Shown here: piece after piece, positions 16,956-24,678 of the stretch
How the letters are laid out: each line of letters begins with the position of its first letter
Position numbering within the stretch: the first letter of the stretch is position 1
DNA from: Streptococcus parasanguinis
GTDB lineage: Bacteria; Bacillota; Bacilli; Lactobacillales; Streptococcaceae
NCBI RefSeq assembly: GCF_901875555.1
Contig: NZ_CABFMD010000022.1
Location: 169,129-233,128 of the forward strand
Direction: 5' to 3'
DNA: 64,000 bases
Made by a program: the position numbers and the translations under genes
Notes under the pieces: model-generated
Database searches by the model: none
What the model saw: the letters and a program-made list of their open reading frames with translations, nothing else
What the model was told of the DNA's origin: nothing

Positions 16956-17816
16956 ATGACACAAAAATTAATCGCCTACAAGCGCATGCCTATCTGGACC
17001 AAGGATACCATGCCAGAAGCTCTTCAAAGAAAGCACAATACCAAGGTAGGAACCTGGGGAAAGATTACTGTCTTAAAAGGTCAGTTAAGATTTATTGAAT
17101 TGACAGAAGACGGGGAAGAAATCGCGAGCCACATCTTTGAAGCAGGTGCAGAGAATCCCATGGCAGAGCCCCAGGCCTGGCATCGGGTCGAAGCGTCGAC
17201 TGATGATGTGGAGTGGTACTTGGAATTTTACTGTGAACCAAAAGACTATTTTTCCAAAAAGTACAATACCAACCCTGTCCATTCAGAGGTGCTAGAAGCA
17301 GTGGGAATTGTCCCAGCTGGAAAGGCGCTGGATCTTGGATGTGGTCAAGGCCGTAATGCCCTCTTTTTAGCCCAACATGGTTTTGATGTGACAGCCGTCG
17401 ATCAAAATGAGCTGGCCTTAGAGATACTCCAAAGTATTGTTGCCGAAGAAGATTTAGAGATGCCAGTCGGGCTTTATGATATCAATGCTGCATCGCTCAC
17501 CCAAAACTATGATTTCATCGTGTCAACTGTGGTCCTCATGTTTTTAGAGGCAGAGCGGATCCCAGCGATCATTCGCAATATGCAAGAGCATACCAACCCA
17601 GGTGGCTATAATCTCATTGTCTGTGCCATGGATACAGAAGATTATCCTTGTCAGATGCCCTTCTCGTTTACCTTTAAAGAAGGAGAATTGGCGGAGTATT
17701 ACAAGGATTGGGAATTGGTCAAGTACAATGAAAATCCTGGCCACCTCCATCGTCGAGATGAGAATGGAAATCGAATTCAACTTCGATTTGCAACCATGTT
17801 AGCAAAGAAAAAATAA
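16956..17816 (+). CDS. tehB: TehB-type SAM-dependent methyltransferase
   Basis: A 286-residue protein with the N-terminal cupin-like domain of TehB proteins (about 1-90, DUF1971 type) and a class I methyltransferase domain with LDLGCGQGRNALFLA (about 120-135). TehB detoxifies tellurite by methylation; the physiological substrate in streptococci is not known. ATG at 16956 has AAGGAG upstream, and MTQKLIAYKRMP is the usual opening; earlier in-frame starts lack one. A probable -10 TATGAT lies near 16921. Its terminator hairpin is directly followed by repeat A2. Confidence 0.88.
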   Translation: MTQKLIAYKRMPIWTKDTMPEALQRKHNTKVGTWGKITVLKGQLRFIELTEDGEEIASHIFEAGAENPMAEPQAWHRVEASTDDVEWYLEFYCEPKDYFSKKYNTNPVHSEVLEAVGIVPAGKALDLGCGQGRNALFLAQHGFDVTAVDQNELALEILQSIVAEEDLEMPVGLYDINAASLTQNYDFIVSTVVLMFLEAERIPAIIRNMQEHTNPGGYNLIVCAMDTEDYPCQMPFSFTFKEGELAEYYKDWELVKYNENPGHLHRRDENGNRIQLRFATMLAKKK

Positions 17817-17820
17817 AGAA

Positions 17821-17846
17821 AAAGCAGGATGTTAGGATCCTGCCTT
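17821..17846 (+). terminator. tehB terminator hairpin, U-tract replaced by repeat A2
   Basis: GCAGGAT...ATCCTGC hairpin 4 nt after the tehB stop. Instead of a T-run, only TT remains before the repeat begins with CAGATTGAAG at 17847. An identical 26-bp segment recurs at 18108-18133 with its T-run intact. Confidence 0.7.
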
Positions 17847-18008
17847 CAGATTGAAGACAAAGTCATATAAAAAACTTTCCTTAGGTGAGTACGGACGTCA
17901 GCGAACTTCTTCGAAGTTCCAAGACTTAGTTTTGAGCCTAGGGTCTCAAAACTCCCGAGTGCCTGAAACGTTATTGTTTCAGGCACTTTTCTCACAGCGG
18001 AAAGTTTC
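17847..18008 (+). repeat. Dispersed repeat family A, copy 2
   Basis: It begins CAGATTGAAGACAAAGTC, then AAACTTTCC (17872-17880), a GAACTTC/GAAGTTC hairpin, a GTTTTGAG/CTCAAAAC hairpin, a GTGCCTGAAAC/GTTTCAGGCAC hairpin and GGAAAGTTTC at the right end (17999-18008). This is the simple form of the element. The rest of 18009-18107 is A+T-rich with nothing recognised. Confidence 0.88.
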
Positions 18009-18107
18009 GGTATTTTCTTGAATCAATTTAAAAATTGGAACTCATTTTTATTTTTTTTGCAAAATCGCTTAACTTATTTTACTTTAAAGTAGTTTGTCTA
18101 CATTCTA

Positions 18108-18138
18108 AAAGCAGGATGTTAGGATCCTGCCTTTTTGC
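18108..18138 (+). terminator. Second, intact copy of the tehB terminator
   Basis: The 26 bp at 18108-18133 are identical to 17821-17846, and here the hairpin is followed by TTTTT. This is probably the original or duplicated terminator displaced 287 bp from the tehB stop. Confidence 0.75.
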
Positions 18139-18190
18139 TTTCTTACAAACAAGTTGAACAAGGTGATCAGATCTTTTTTCATTTGCAAAA

Positions 18191-18224
18191 AGAAAAACCT
18201 TCTCCAGAAGGGTAGGAAAAGGTT
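18191..18224 (-). terminator. Terminator of the TetR gene
   Basis: Read on the minus strand, AACCTT...AAGGTT with a long loop is followed by TTTCTTTTT, 8 nt after the TetR stop. Confidence 0.55.
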
Positions 18225-18231
18225 GGGGGAT

Positions 18232-18774
18232 TTAGTTCCAGCTGGCAAAGTCGCAGACACTGAGAATGATCGTTCCAATTTCAATGGGGTCCTCTTTTGC
18301 ACCCGATTCTAACCAGGTAACAATTACAGATTCGATCGTAGCGATGAAAATTTCTAGACCATACTTGTATGGAACTTGAAAGTCTGAAATGATGTGTTCT
18401 TTAGCGTGGGGAGTATCGTCCAGTGCATGAAGGGTAAAACTTCTTACCAATTTACTAAAGTCCGAGCAACAGGATTGTGACAATGCATATATAAAATCAT
18501 AATTCTCTTTAATAGCGGTCAACACATTGAGAAAGTTTACCTTGACAGGACTTCCTTCAACGAAGAGGCTATCCAATTCTTGCATCATGTCCATTTTCAT
18601 TTGCTCAAACATGTCGTATTTATCAACATAATGCAGATAGAAGGTCCCGCGGTTAATTCCAGCGGTTTCGGTTAATTGTCGAATAGTGATACTGTCAAAA
18701 GGTTGTTGTAAGAGCAGTTTCGAGAGTGCATTCCGTAAGTCTGACTTGGTTGTTGTTTGTCTTTGGCGTACCAT
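18232..18774 (-). CDS. TetR/AcrR family transcriptional regulator
   Basis: A 180-residue repressor-type protein. The N-terminal helix-turn-helix has ITIRQLTETAGINRGTFYLHYVDKYDMF (about 30-57), the signature of TetR proteins of the DhaS/TetR_C_8 group; the C-terminal helical domain would bind an unknown ligand. AAAGGA lies 6 nt before ATG. No adjacent target gene is evident: the upstream side carries A+T-rich intergenic DNA toward the convergent-side end of mntH, so it may act on itself or at a distance. Confidence 0.88.
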   Translation of the reverse strand: MVRQRQTTTKSDLRNALSKLLLQQPFDSITIRQLTETAGINRGTFYLHYVDKYDMFEQMKMDMMQELDSLFVEGSPVKVNFLNVLTAIKENYDFIYALSQSCCSDFSKLVRSFTLHALDDTPHAKEHIISDFQVPYKYGLEIFIATIESVIVTWLESGAKEDPIEIGTIILSVCDFASWN

Positions 18775-19063
18775 ATGTTCCTTTCTATAGTTGTATAAAT
18801 CTGTTTCTATTTGTTTGATTTTAAAATAATTTATATGTTAAATAATTTTACTCAACTAATAAATAGAATTATACTCCAAAAAAAAGAAATGGACAAGAAA
18901 TCCTATTTTTGTACAATTAATAAAAAATGTACAAAAATTTTACAAATTTATGAATGACGGGCACTGACAAGATTTTGTGAAAAGCTCACAACAACTAGTG
19001 ATTAAAAATAATTCCCTCCTCAAAAAATGGTCAGGAAATTTTTAGGAACACAATAGAAAGCAA

Positions 19064-19109
19064 GAAAAAAGGAGTGGGACAGCAGCGCTTTGCTGACTGT
19101 TCCACTCCG
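19064..19109 (-). terminator. Terminator of mntH
   Basis: On the minus strand GGAGTGGAACAG pairs with CTGTCCCACTCC and is followed by TTTTTTC. Between 18775 and 19064 only an A+T-rich region with the TetR promoter is seen. Confidence 0.85.
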
Positions 19110-19115
19110 CCTTAT

Positions 19116-20462
19116 TTATTTGATAAAGGTGGTGTAGATCAAATTTAAATTTAAGACCGTTAAGACGATGGCGACCAGATAGCCTAATAAGGTATTCCAT
19201 TTGGCGTTGACATGTTCTCCCATGATTTCTTTATTAGAGGTAAAGTATACCAGGGGAAAGATGGAGAACGGTAGGGCAAGCGATAGGAAGACTTGGGAAT
19301 AGACCAAGAGGTCATCCAAGACATGCTCTTGATCTCCAAATAAAATAGCTACAATAATCACAGGAAGAAGAGCGAAAATCCGGGTCATAAGCCGTACCAT
19401 CCACTGCGGTAGACGGAATTTCAAGAAGCCTTCCATAACGATTTGACCGGTCAACGTTCCCGTAATGGTCGAGTTTTGACCACTAGCCAACAAGGCTATG
19501 GCAAAGAGGGTCGACAAGAATGGACTGGCAATTGCCCCAGCGATTTGGTTGTCCTTGAGAGCATTGTACATGCTGGAGAAGGCACCGATCTTATCACCAT
19601 GTCCAAAGAAGAGAGCTGCCCCAAGGATAAGGAGTAGAGAGTTGACGACAAAGGCCAAGCCCAACTCAATATTGGAGTCCCAGGTCATAAAGCGTACGGC
19701 ACGCTTGATATCAGCTTGGTCCTTGTAGTCCACTCGACGGGTTTGAGAGATGGATGAGTGAAGGTAGAGATTGTGGGGCATGACAGTGGCTCCGATAATC
19801 CCAAGAGCCAAGGTCAAGGCTTCATTTCCTTTTGGAAGCCCGATCCCTAGTACTTCTTTTTGAGGTAGATAGCCGGCAAAGATCCCACCGATATCTGGTT
19901 TCGATAGAAAGACCAGATAGGCAAAGATGACTAGAATCGTTAAGATCAGAGTCGAAACGATGGCTTCAATTTTCCGAAAACCAAGGTGCATCAATCCCAA
20001 TAAGAGGAAGACGTCAAAAATGGTGATCAGAATGGAAAAGAGCAAAGGCCATCCAAAAAGGAGGTGGAGAGCGATCCCAGAGCCGATGACTTCGGCTAAG
20101 TCTGTAGCCATGAGGGCTAATTCAATAACGACCCATAAGGTATAGCGAAGCCATTTAGGGAGGTGATGAGCGGTTGTTTGAGCTAGATCCTTACGATGAA
20201 CAATCCCTAATTTTCCGGCCATTTGTTGCAATTGCATGGCAATCAAAGAAGAGAGGAGAACGATCGATAAGAGAAGGTAGCGATATTGGGCACCGCCGAC
20301 CACACTGGTAATCCAGTTACCAGGGTCCATATAGCCAACGGCCACCAGACTACCTGGTCCTGAAAAGAGAAGAAGGGTTTTCCAAAAAGGGATTCCTTTT
20401 GGCACCTTGATGGACTGATTGATTTCTTGAAGGGATTTCCTTTCAATATGTTGTAAACTCAT
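19116..20462 (-). CDS. mntH: Nramp family Mn2+/divalent metal transporter MntH
   Basis: A 448-residue proton-coupled importer of Mn2+ (and Fe2+) in the cytoplasmic membrane, about 11 helices. DPGN (46-49) in helix 1 and MPHNLYLHS in helix 6 carry the metal-binding residues. ATG at 20462 (MSLQHIE) is preferred over the in-frame start 12 codons upstream because AGAAAGG lies 8 nt before it. Upstream is an extended -10. Mn2+ import supports oxidative-stress defence in streptococci. An operator for a DtxR-type regulator is likely but none is identified with confidence. Confidence 0.93.
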   Translation of the reverse strand: MSLQHIERKSLQEINQSIKVPKGIPFWKTLLLFSGPGSLVAVGYMDPGNWITSVVGGAQYRYLLLSIVLLSSLIAMQLQQMAGKLGIVHRKDLAQTTAHHLPKWLRYTLWVVIELALMATDLAEVIGSGIALHLLFGWPLLFSILITIFDVFLLLGLMHLGFRKIEAIVSTLILTILVIFAYLVFLSKPDIGGIFAGYLPQKEVLGIGLPKGNEALTLALGIIGATVMPHNLYLHSSISQTRRVDYKDQADIKRAVRFMTWDSNIELGLAFVVNSLLLILGAALFFGHGDKIGAFSSMYNALKDNQIAGAIASPFLSTLFAIALLASGQNSTITGTLTGQIVMEGFLKFRLPQWMVRLMTRIFALLPVIIVAILFGDQEHVLDDLLVYSQVFLSLALPFSIFPLVYFTSNKEIMGEHVNAKWNTLLGYLVAIVLTVLNLNLIYTTFIK

Positions 20463-20502
20463 AATGAGCCTTCTTTCTAAGAAATAATCCAATTTCACTT
20501 TA

Positions 20503-20530
20503 ATTATAGCATAAAATTTATAATAGTCTA
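20503..20530 (-). promoter_or_regulatory. Promoter of mntH
   Basis: On the minus strand TGCTATAAT (TATAAT at 20508-20503) is an extended -10; the -35 is weak (TAGACT). An A+T-rich stretch overlaps it. Confidence 0.5.
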
Positions 20531-20673
20531 TTAGAATTAGAGGTTTTCTTGCCCTTTTTAGTGAAAAATCCTTTGAAACTCAAAGAAATAGAAAGAAAAG
20601 AACTTCCTATAAATCGTTGCTTCAGGCTGAAAGATTTTTGAGGCTCTGTTATAATGGAAGAAAGGAGTAGATC

Positions 20674-21516
20674 ATGACGAAAATTGCTTTACTTTCGGAT
20701 ATCCATGGGAATATGACTGCTTTGGAGGCAGTCCTTGCGGATAGCCAAAGAGCCAAGGTGGACGAATACTGGCTTTTAGGAGATACCTTAATGCCTGGTA
20801 CAGGTAGACGTGCACTCTTGGACTTGTTGGAGGAACTACCGATTACGGTTAAAGTCCTCGGTAACTGGGAAGATAGTATGTGGCGGGCCATGAAGGGAAT
20901 GCTAGACCCTAAGAGATCGAGCCATCGCTACCTCATGCGCCAGTGCCAATATATTCTCGAAGAAATCACCCCCCAAGAAATCGAAGCCATGCAGGAGATG
21001 CCTATGCAGGTCCACCGAGAAATGAGTGGCTTGAAAATCGGGATTACCCACCACTTGCCGGATAAGAATTGGGGGCGTGAACTGATCCATATTGGAGAGC
21101 AGAAAGATTTCGACCGTTTGGTGACCAATCCTGCCTGTGATATCGCAGTCTATGGTCACATTCACCAGCAGTTTTTCCGCTATGGTTCAGGTGGAGAACT
21201 CATCCTCAATCCTGGCTCGATTGGCCAACCTTTCTTCTTAGAAAAGAACTTGCGCAAGGATCTTCGGGCCATGTACGCTATTCTTGAATTGGATGAAGTA
21301 GGTCTTAAGGATGTTGATTTTAGACGGGTGGATTATGACGTCGCTAGGGAACTCCAACTCGCCAAAGACCTGCATCTGCCATACTACCAAGTTTATTATG
21401 AGAGTTTGGTCAATGGCATTCACCATACGCACAACCATGAGCTTCTTCATGAGATTGAACACAGAGAAGGTCATGATCTCGAAATCGATGCTTGGTTACA
21501 GACCTTCTTTTCATAG
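20674..21516 (+). CDS. Calcineurin-like metallophosphoesterase family protein
   Basis: A 280-residue cytoplasmic phosphoesterase of the YfcE/DR1281-like group. Metal ligands are in SDIHGN (D9, H11), LLGDT (about 35-39), the GNWED block replacing the usual GNHD/E, GITHHLP and YGHIHQQFF. Residues 190-280 form an extra C-terminal region ending in an HHTHNHELLHEIEHREGHD stretch rich in His, unusual for simple YfcE proteins and possibly metal-binding. TATAAT at 20650-20655 and AAAGGAG give expression signals. Substrate unknown. Confidence 0.85.
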   Translation: MTKIALLSDIHGNMTALEAVLADSQRAKVDEYWLLGDTLMPGTGRRALLDLLEELPITVKVLGNWEDSMWRAMKGMLDPKRSSHRYLMRQCQYILEEITPQEIEAMQEMPMQVHREMSGLKIGITHHLPDKNWGRELIHIGEQKDFDRLVTNPACDIAVYGHIHQQFFRYGSGGELILNPGSIGQPFFLEKNLRKDLRAMYAILELDEVGLKDVDFRRVDYDVARELQLAKDLHLPYYQVYYESLVNGIHHTHNHELLHEIEHREGHDLEIDAWLQTFFS

Positions 21517-21552
21517 TGTAACTATTGACATTACATCTAAAAAGAGTATAAT
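21517..21552 (+). promoter_or_regulatory. Promoter and palindromic operator of the Rrf2 gene
   Basis: TTGACA (21525-21530), 16-nt spacer, TATAAT (21547-21552). TGTAA (21517-21521) and TTACA (21531-21535) form a 19-bp palindrome centred on the -35 element, positioned for repression by the downstream regulator. Confidence 0.6.
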
Positions 21553-21598
21553 GAAGAGAAAGAAAATGCTTTGCTGACTAGATTGAGAGGAATGAAGG

Positions 21599-22048
21599 AT
21601 GCAAATTTCGAGTCGGTTTACAATCGGGACTCATGTCTTGATCATGATTGCTCTACAAGGAGAAAAAACAAAAGTAACCAGTGATTTTTTGGCAGAGAGT
21701 GTTGGTGTGAATCCTGTTATTATTCGAAAGACCTTGTCTCAGTTAAAGAAAGCGGGATTGATCCATGTAGCGCGTGGGACAGGAGGAGCTGAACTCGCTA
21801 AAGCAGCCGATGAGATCAGTCTGCTGGATATCTATCAAGCGGTCGAATGCTTAGGTTCGACAGGCCAATTATTTGGTTTCCATGAAAAACCCAATCCAAA
21901 TTGCCCAATAGGTCACAATATCCACCATGTCTTAGATGGGAAACTCGAAGACATTCAGACTGCTATGGAAAAAGAGATGGCTCAAACCACATTAAAAGAC
22001 GTCGTGGAAGATACGCAGAAAAGAATGAATCTCGGATCCGTTTCATAA
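21599..22048 (+). CDS. Rrf2 family transcriptional regulator
   Basis: A 149-residue winged-helix regulator. N-terminal MQISSRFTIGTHVLIMIAL, the recognition region NPVIIRKTLSQLKKAGLI and the wing ARGTGGAELA are typical of YwnA/Rrf2 proteins. Only two Cys are present (ECLG and PNCPIG), not the three-Cys set of IscR/NsrR, so an Fe-S cluster is unlikely. A palindrome over its own promoter suggests autoregulation. Repeat B2 follows the stop codon and supplies the terminator. Confidence 0.88.
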   Translation: MQISSRFTIGTHVLIMIALQGEKTKVTSDFLAESVGVNPVIIRKTLSQLKKAGLIHVARGTGGAELAKAADEISLLDIYQAVECLGSTGQLFGFHEKPNPNCPIGHNIHHVLDGKLEDIQTAMEKEMAQTTLKDVVEDTQKRMNLGSVS

Positions 22049-22054
22049 GAAAAA

Positions 22055-22230
22055 TGAGAGTGGGACAGAAATCGGTCATTCGTTAGAATTCGATTTCGTC
22101 GTCCTACCTCCGCACAGTTGAGTAGGGCTGTAAAAGCTGATGAAATCAGCCTAGTAGAGCCCACTCAATCACTGCGTCTTGCTTGACAATCCAAAGAAAA
22201 TTGAGAGGCCAGGACTTTTGTCCCAGCCTC
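22055..22230 (+). repeat. Dispersed repeat family B, copy 2
   Basis: About 176 bp between the convergent Rrf2 and pepQ genes. It starts TGAGAGTGGGACAGAAATCG and ends in the hairpin GAGGCCAGGAC/GTCCCAGCCTC, followed by ATTTTTTATATTT, which makes a terminator for the plus strand. ORFs across it on both strands are spurious. Confidence 0.88.
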
Positions 22231-22288
22231 ATTTTTTATATTTATTGACAAAACATTCTGTTTGCTACGACTTGGATCTACAAAAGGT

Positions 22289-23371
22289 TTAGTCAAAGTA
22301 AAGCAAGTCTTTGCTGGTTTCTGTAAAGAGTCCAAAGCCGTCTTTTGTGACATAGCCACAGTCTTCGATACGGACTCCGACTTTACCTGGGATATAGATC
22401 CCTGGTTCGACAGAGAAACACATACCTTCTTCAAGTACCATGTCATTTCCTTCCATAATAGAAGGGAATTCATGCACATCCATACCGATCCCGTGTCCGA
22501 GGCGGTGGTTGAAGTATTCACCATAGCCAGCTTTTTCTATGACGCTCCGTGCAGCCCGGTCTACGTCATGTGCGGTTACACCTGGTTTGATCATGTCAAT
22601 GGCTGCTTGTTGAGCTTCTAACGTCAAGTGGTAGATTTCTTTTTTGAAATCATCTGGTTTTCCAACTGCAACGGTACGAGTCATATCTGATGCATAACCA
22701 TTCACCATACAGCCAAGGTCAAAGAGCAAGAGGGCATCGTTTTCGACTTTGTTGCTTCCAGGAATTCCGTGTGGGTTAGCTGCATTATTCCCCGTCAAGA
22801 CCATAGTTTCAAAACTCATTTCATAACCTAGGCGTTTGATACCAAAGTCGATTTCTGCTACGATATCCGTTTCTGTTTTATCCAGTGTGATGGCGTCAAA
22901 TCCCATATTGACAGCCTTATCTGCATATTGGCCAGCCACCAACATTTTTTGGATTTCATCGGCAGACTTAATCAAGCGCATCCGGTTAATTCGTGGTGTC
23001 AAGTTGGTAAATGTTGCTTTTTCAAAGACTGTACGCAAGCCATTGTATTTTGTAAGGATCAAGTTATCATATTCAAGTGCAACGGTTTTGGCATCTGGTT
23101 TTGCGATAGCCCCTTTAATCTTTTCCCAAGGGTTTTCAGAATCCACATAGCCAACCACTTGGAAATCGACAACTGCAGTCGCCCGTTCCACTTCAAGTGC
23201 AGGAACGAAGAGAAGGGGTTCGTGGTCTGTAAAGACGAACAAGAAGAGTTGGCGTTCGTGGGGATCACTGTAAAATCCAGTCAGGTAATTGATCGTGACA
23301 GGATCAGATACAACAGCGACATCTGTTTTTTCAGTTTCAAGAAAATCGACGATTTGATCTAATTTAGACAT
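22289..23371 (-). CDS. pepQ: Xaa-Pro dipeptidase PepQ
   Basis: A 360-residue cytoplasmic prolidase of peptidase family M24 that releases proline from dipeptides. Metal ligands are in LLFDLGCMVNGYASDMTR (two Asp), NHRLGHGIGMDVHE (His), FSVEPGIY (Glu) and GVRIEDCGYV (Glu). The N-terminal domain starts MSKLDQIVDFLETEKTD. It is divergent from ccpA, an arrangement shared with other streptococci and lactococci, and likely controlled from the same intergenic region. AGAAGG precedes the ATG on the minus strand. Confidence 0.95.
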   Translation of the reverse strand: MSKLDQIVDFLETEKTDVAVVSDPVTINYLTGFYSDPHERQLFLFVFTDHEPLLFVPALEVERATAVVDFQVVGYVDSENPWEKIKGAIAKPDAKTVALEYDNLILTKYNGLRTVFEKATFTNLTPRINRMRLIKSADEIQKMLVAGQYADKAVNMGFDAITLDKTETDIVAEIDFGIKRLGYEMSFETMVLTGNNAANPHGIPGSNKVENDALLLFDLGCMVNGYASDMTRTVAVGKPDDFKKEIYHLTLEAQQAAIDMIKPGVTAHDVDRAARSVIEKAGYGEYFNHRLGHGIGMDVHEFPSIMEGNDMVLEEGMCFSVEPGIYIPGKVGVRIEDCGYVTKDGFGLFTETSKDLLYFD

Positions 23372-23451
23372 AATGCTACCTTCTTTCTATGGATCTATTT
23401 TGTCAAATTTTCCCCAAAAAAGCAAGAGTTTACAAATTTTTACCAAAATAC

Positions 23452-23513
23452 TTGAAAGTGTTTACAATACATGATAAAATAGGAATAATTAGAGAGTGAA
23501 AACGAAATTTTCA
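23452..23513 (+). promoter_or_regulatory. ccpA promoter with cre-like site
   Basis: TTGAAA (23452-23457), 17-nt spacer, TAAAAT. TGAAAGTGTTTACA (23453-23466) differs by one base from the strong cre TGAAAGCGTTTACA and covers the -35, suggesting CcpA autoregulation. A second palindrome, TGAAAA/TTTTCA centred on CGAAA (23497-23513), lies in the leader. Confidence 0.65.
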
Positions 23514-23531
23514 AAAATGAAAGGAAATCTT

Positions 23532-24536
23532 ATGAATACAGACGATACAGTAACGATTTATGATGTCGCCCGTGAAGCAGGGGTTTCAATGGCAACCGTT
23601 AGTCGTGTAGTGAATGGAAATAAAAACGTTAAAGAAAATACACGTAAAAAAGTTTTGGAAGTGATCGAACGTTTAGACTATCGTCCAAATGCTGTTGCGC
23701 GTGGTCTTGCTAGCAAGAAAACCACAACAGTCGGTGTTGTGATTCCAAACATTACCAACAGTTATTTCTCCACCTTGGCTAAAGGGATCGATGACATTGC
23801 CGAAATGTACAAGTACAACATCGTTCTTGCAAATAGCGATGAAGACGATGACAAAGAAGTTTCAGTGGTAAATAACCTCTTTTCAAAACAAGTGGATGGG
23901 ATTGTTTTCATGGGCTATCACTTGACAGAAAAGATTCGCTCAGAATTTTCACGTTCTCGGACACCTGTTGTCCTTGCTGGGACAGTCGATGTTGAACACC
24001 AATTACCAAGTGTCAATATCGACTACAAGCAAGCGACTGTTGATGCTGTTACACAGTTGACAAAACACAATAAGAAAATTGCTTTTGTAAGTGGCCCATT
24101 GGTGGATGATATCAATGGAAAAATCCGTTTGGCGGGCTATAAAGAAGCTTTGAAAGCGAAAAAATTGAGCTATAGTGAAGGGCTTGTGTTTGAATCTAAA
24201 TACCGTTACGATGAAGGCTACAACTTGGCAGAACGCATCATTGCATCAAAAGCAACAGCTGCCTTTGTGACAGGTGATGAATTAGCTGCAGGTCTTTTGA
24301 ACGGTTTGTCTGATAAAGGTATCAAAGTACCAGAAGATTTTGAAATCATTACCAGCGATGACTCACAAGTAACTCGTTACACGCGTCCAAATCTATCAAC
24401 GATTGGCCAACCTTTATATGACCTTGGGGCGATCAGTATGCGTATGTTGACCAAGATCATGCACAAAGAAGAGTTGGAAGAACGCGAAGTGCTGTTGTCT
24501 CATACGATCAACCAACGTGGAACGACGAAAAAATAA
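23532..24536 (+). CDS. ccpA: Catabolite control protein A (CcpA)
   Basis: A 334-residue LacI-family master regulator of carbon catabolite control; with HPr-Ser46-P (made by HprK, encoded at 49811) it binds cre sites. The helix-turn-helix TIYDVAREAGVSMATVSRVV (about 8-27) and hinge RPNAVARGLASKKT are followed by the periplasmic-binding-protein-like core. ATG at 23532 with AAAGGAAATCTT is used; the earlier in-frame start lies in the leader palindrome. Hairpin terminator downstream. Confidence 0.96.
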   Translation: MNTDDTVTIYDVAREAGVSMATVSRVVNGNKNVKENTRKKVLEVIERLDYRPNAVARGLASKKTTTVGVVIPNITNSYFSTLAKGIDDIAEMYKYNIVLANSDEDDDKEVSVVNNLFSKQVDGIVFMGYHLTEKIRSEFSRSRTPVVLAGTVDVEHQLPSVNIDYKQATVDAVTQLTKHNKKIAFVSGPLVDDINGKIRLAGYKEALKAKKLSYSEGLVFESKYRYDEGYNLAERIIASKATAAFVTGDELAAGLLNGLSDKGIKVPEDFEIITSDDSQVTRYTRPNLSTIGQPLYDLGAISMRMLTKIMHKEELEEREVLLSHTINQRGTTKK

Positions 24537-24587
24537 GGATTAGTAGACTAGAGTCTCGACTTGGGAAGACGTGTCTACTAGTCTGAT

Positions 24588-24621
24588 AGGTTAGAACATC
24601 ACTGTTCTAGCCTCTTTTTTT
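24588..24621 (+). terminator. Terminator of ccpA
   Basis: AGGTTAGAACA pairs with TGTTCTAGCCT and seven T follow. A second inverted repeat, AGTAGAC/GTCTACT, lies just upstream (24541-24581). Confidence 0.85.
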
Positions 24622-24642
24622 ATACTGCAAACAGGTAGAGAC

Positions 24643-24671
24643 TTGCTGGGCACTCTTTATTTCGGTATAAT
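24643..24671 (+). promoter_or_regulatory. Promoter giving a leaderless glycosyltransferase mRNA
   Basis: TTGCTG (24643-24648), 17-nt spacer, TATAAT (24666-24671). Only seven bases separate the -10 from the ATG at 24679, so the expected start of transcription is at or next to the A of ATG and no Shine-Dalgarno is possible. Confidence 0.6.
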
Positions 24672-24678
24672 AGAAAGT

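Noticed and set aside
18775..19063. Hidden small RNA or peptide gene between TetR and mntH
   Set aside because: A+T-rich DNA with no promoter-terminator pair that could be defended.
21982..22164. Minus-strand ORF over repeat B2, and the ORF at 22165-22524
   Set aside because: Products of the same repeat; the second runs into pepQ in another frame.
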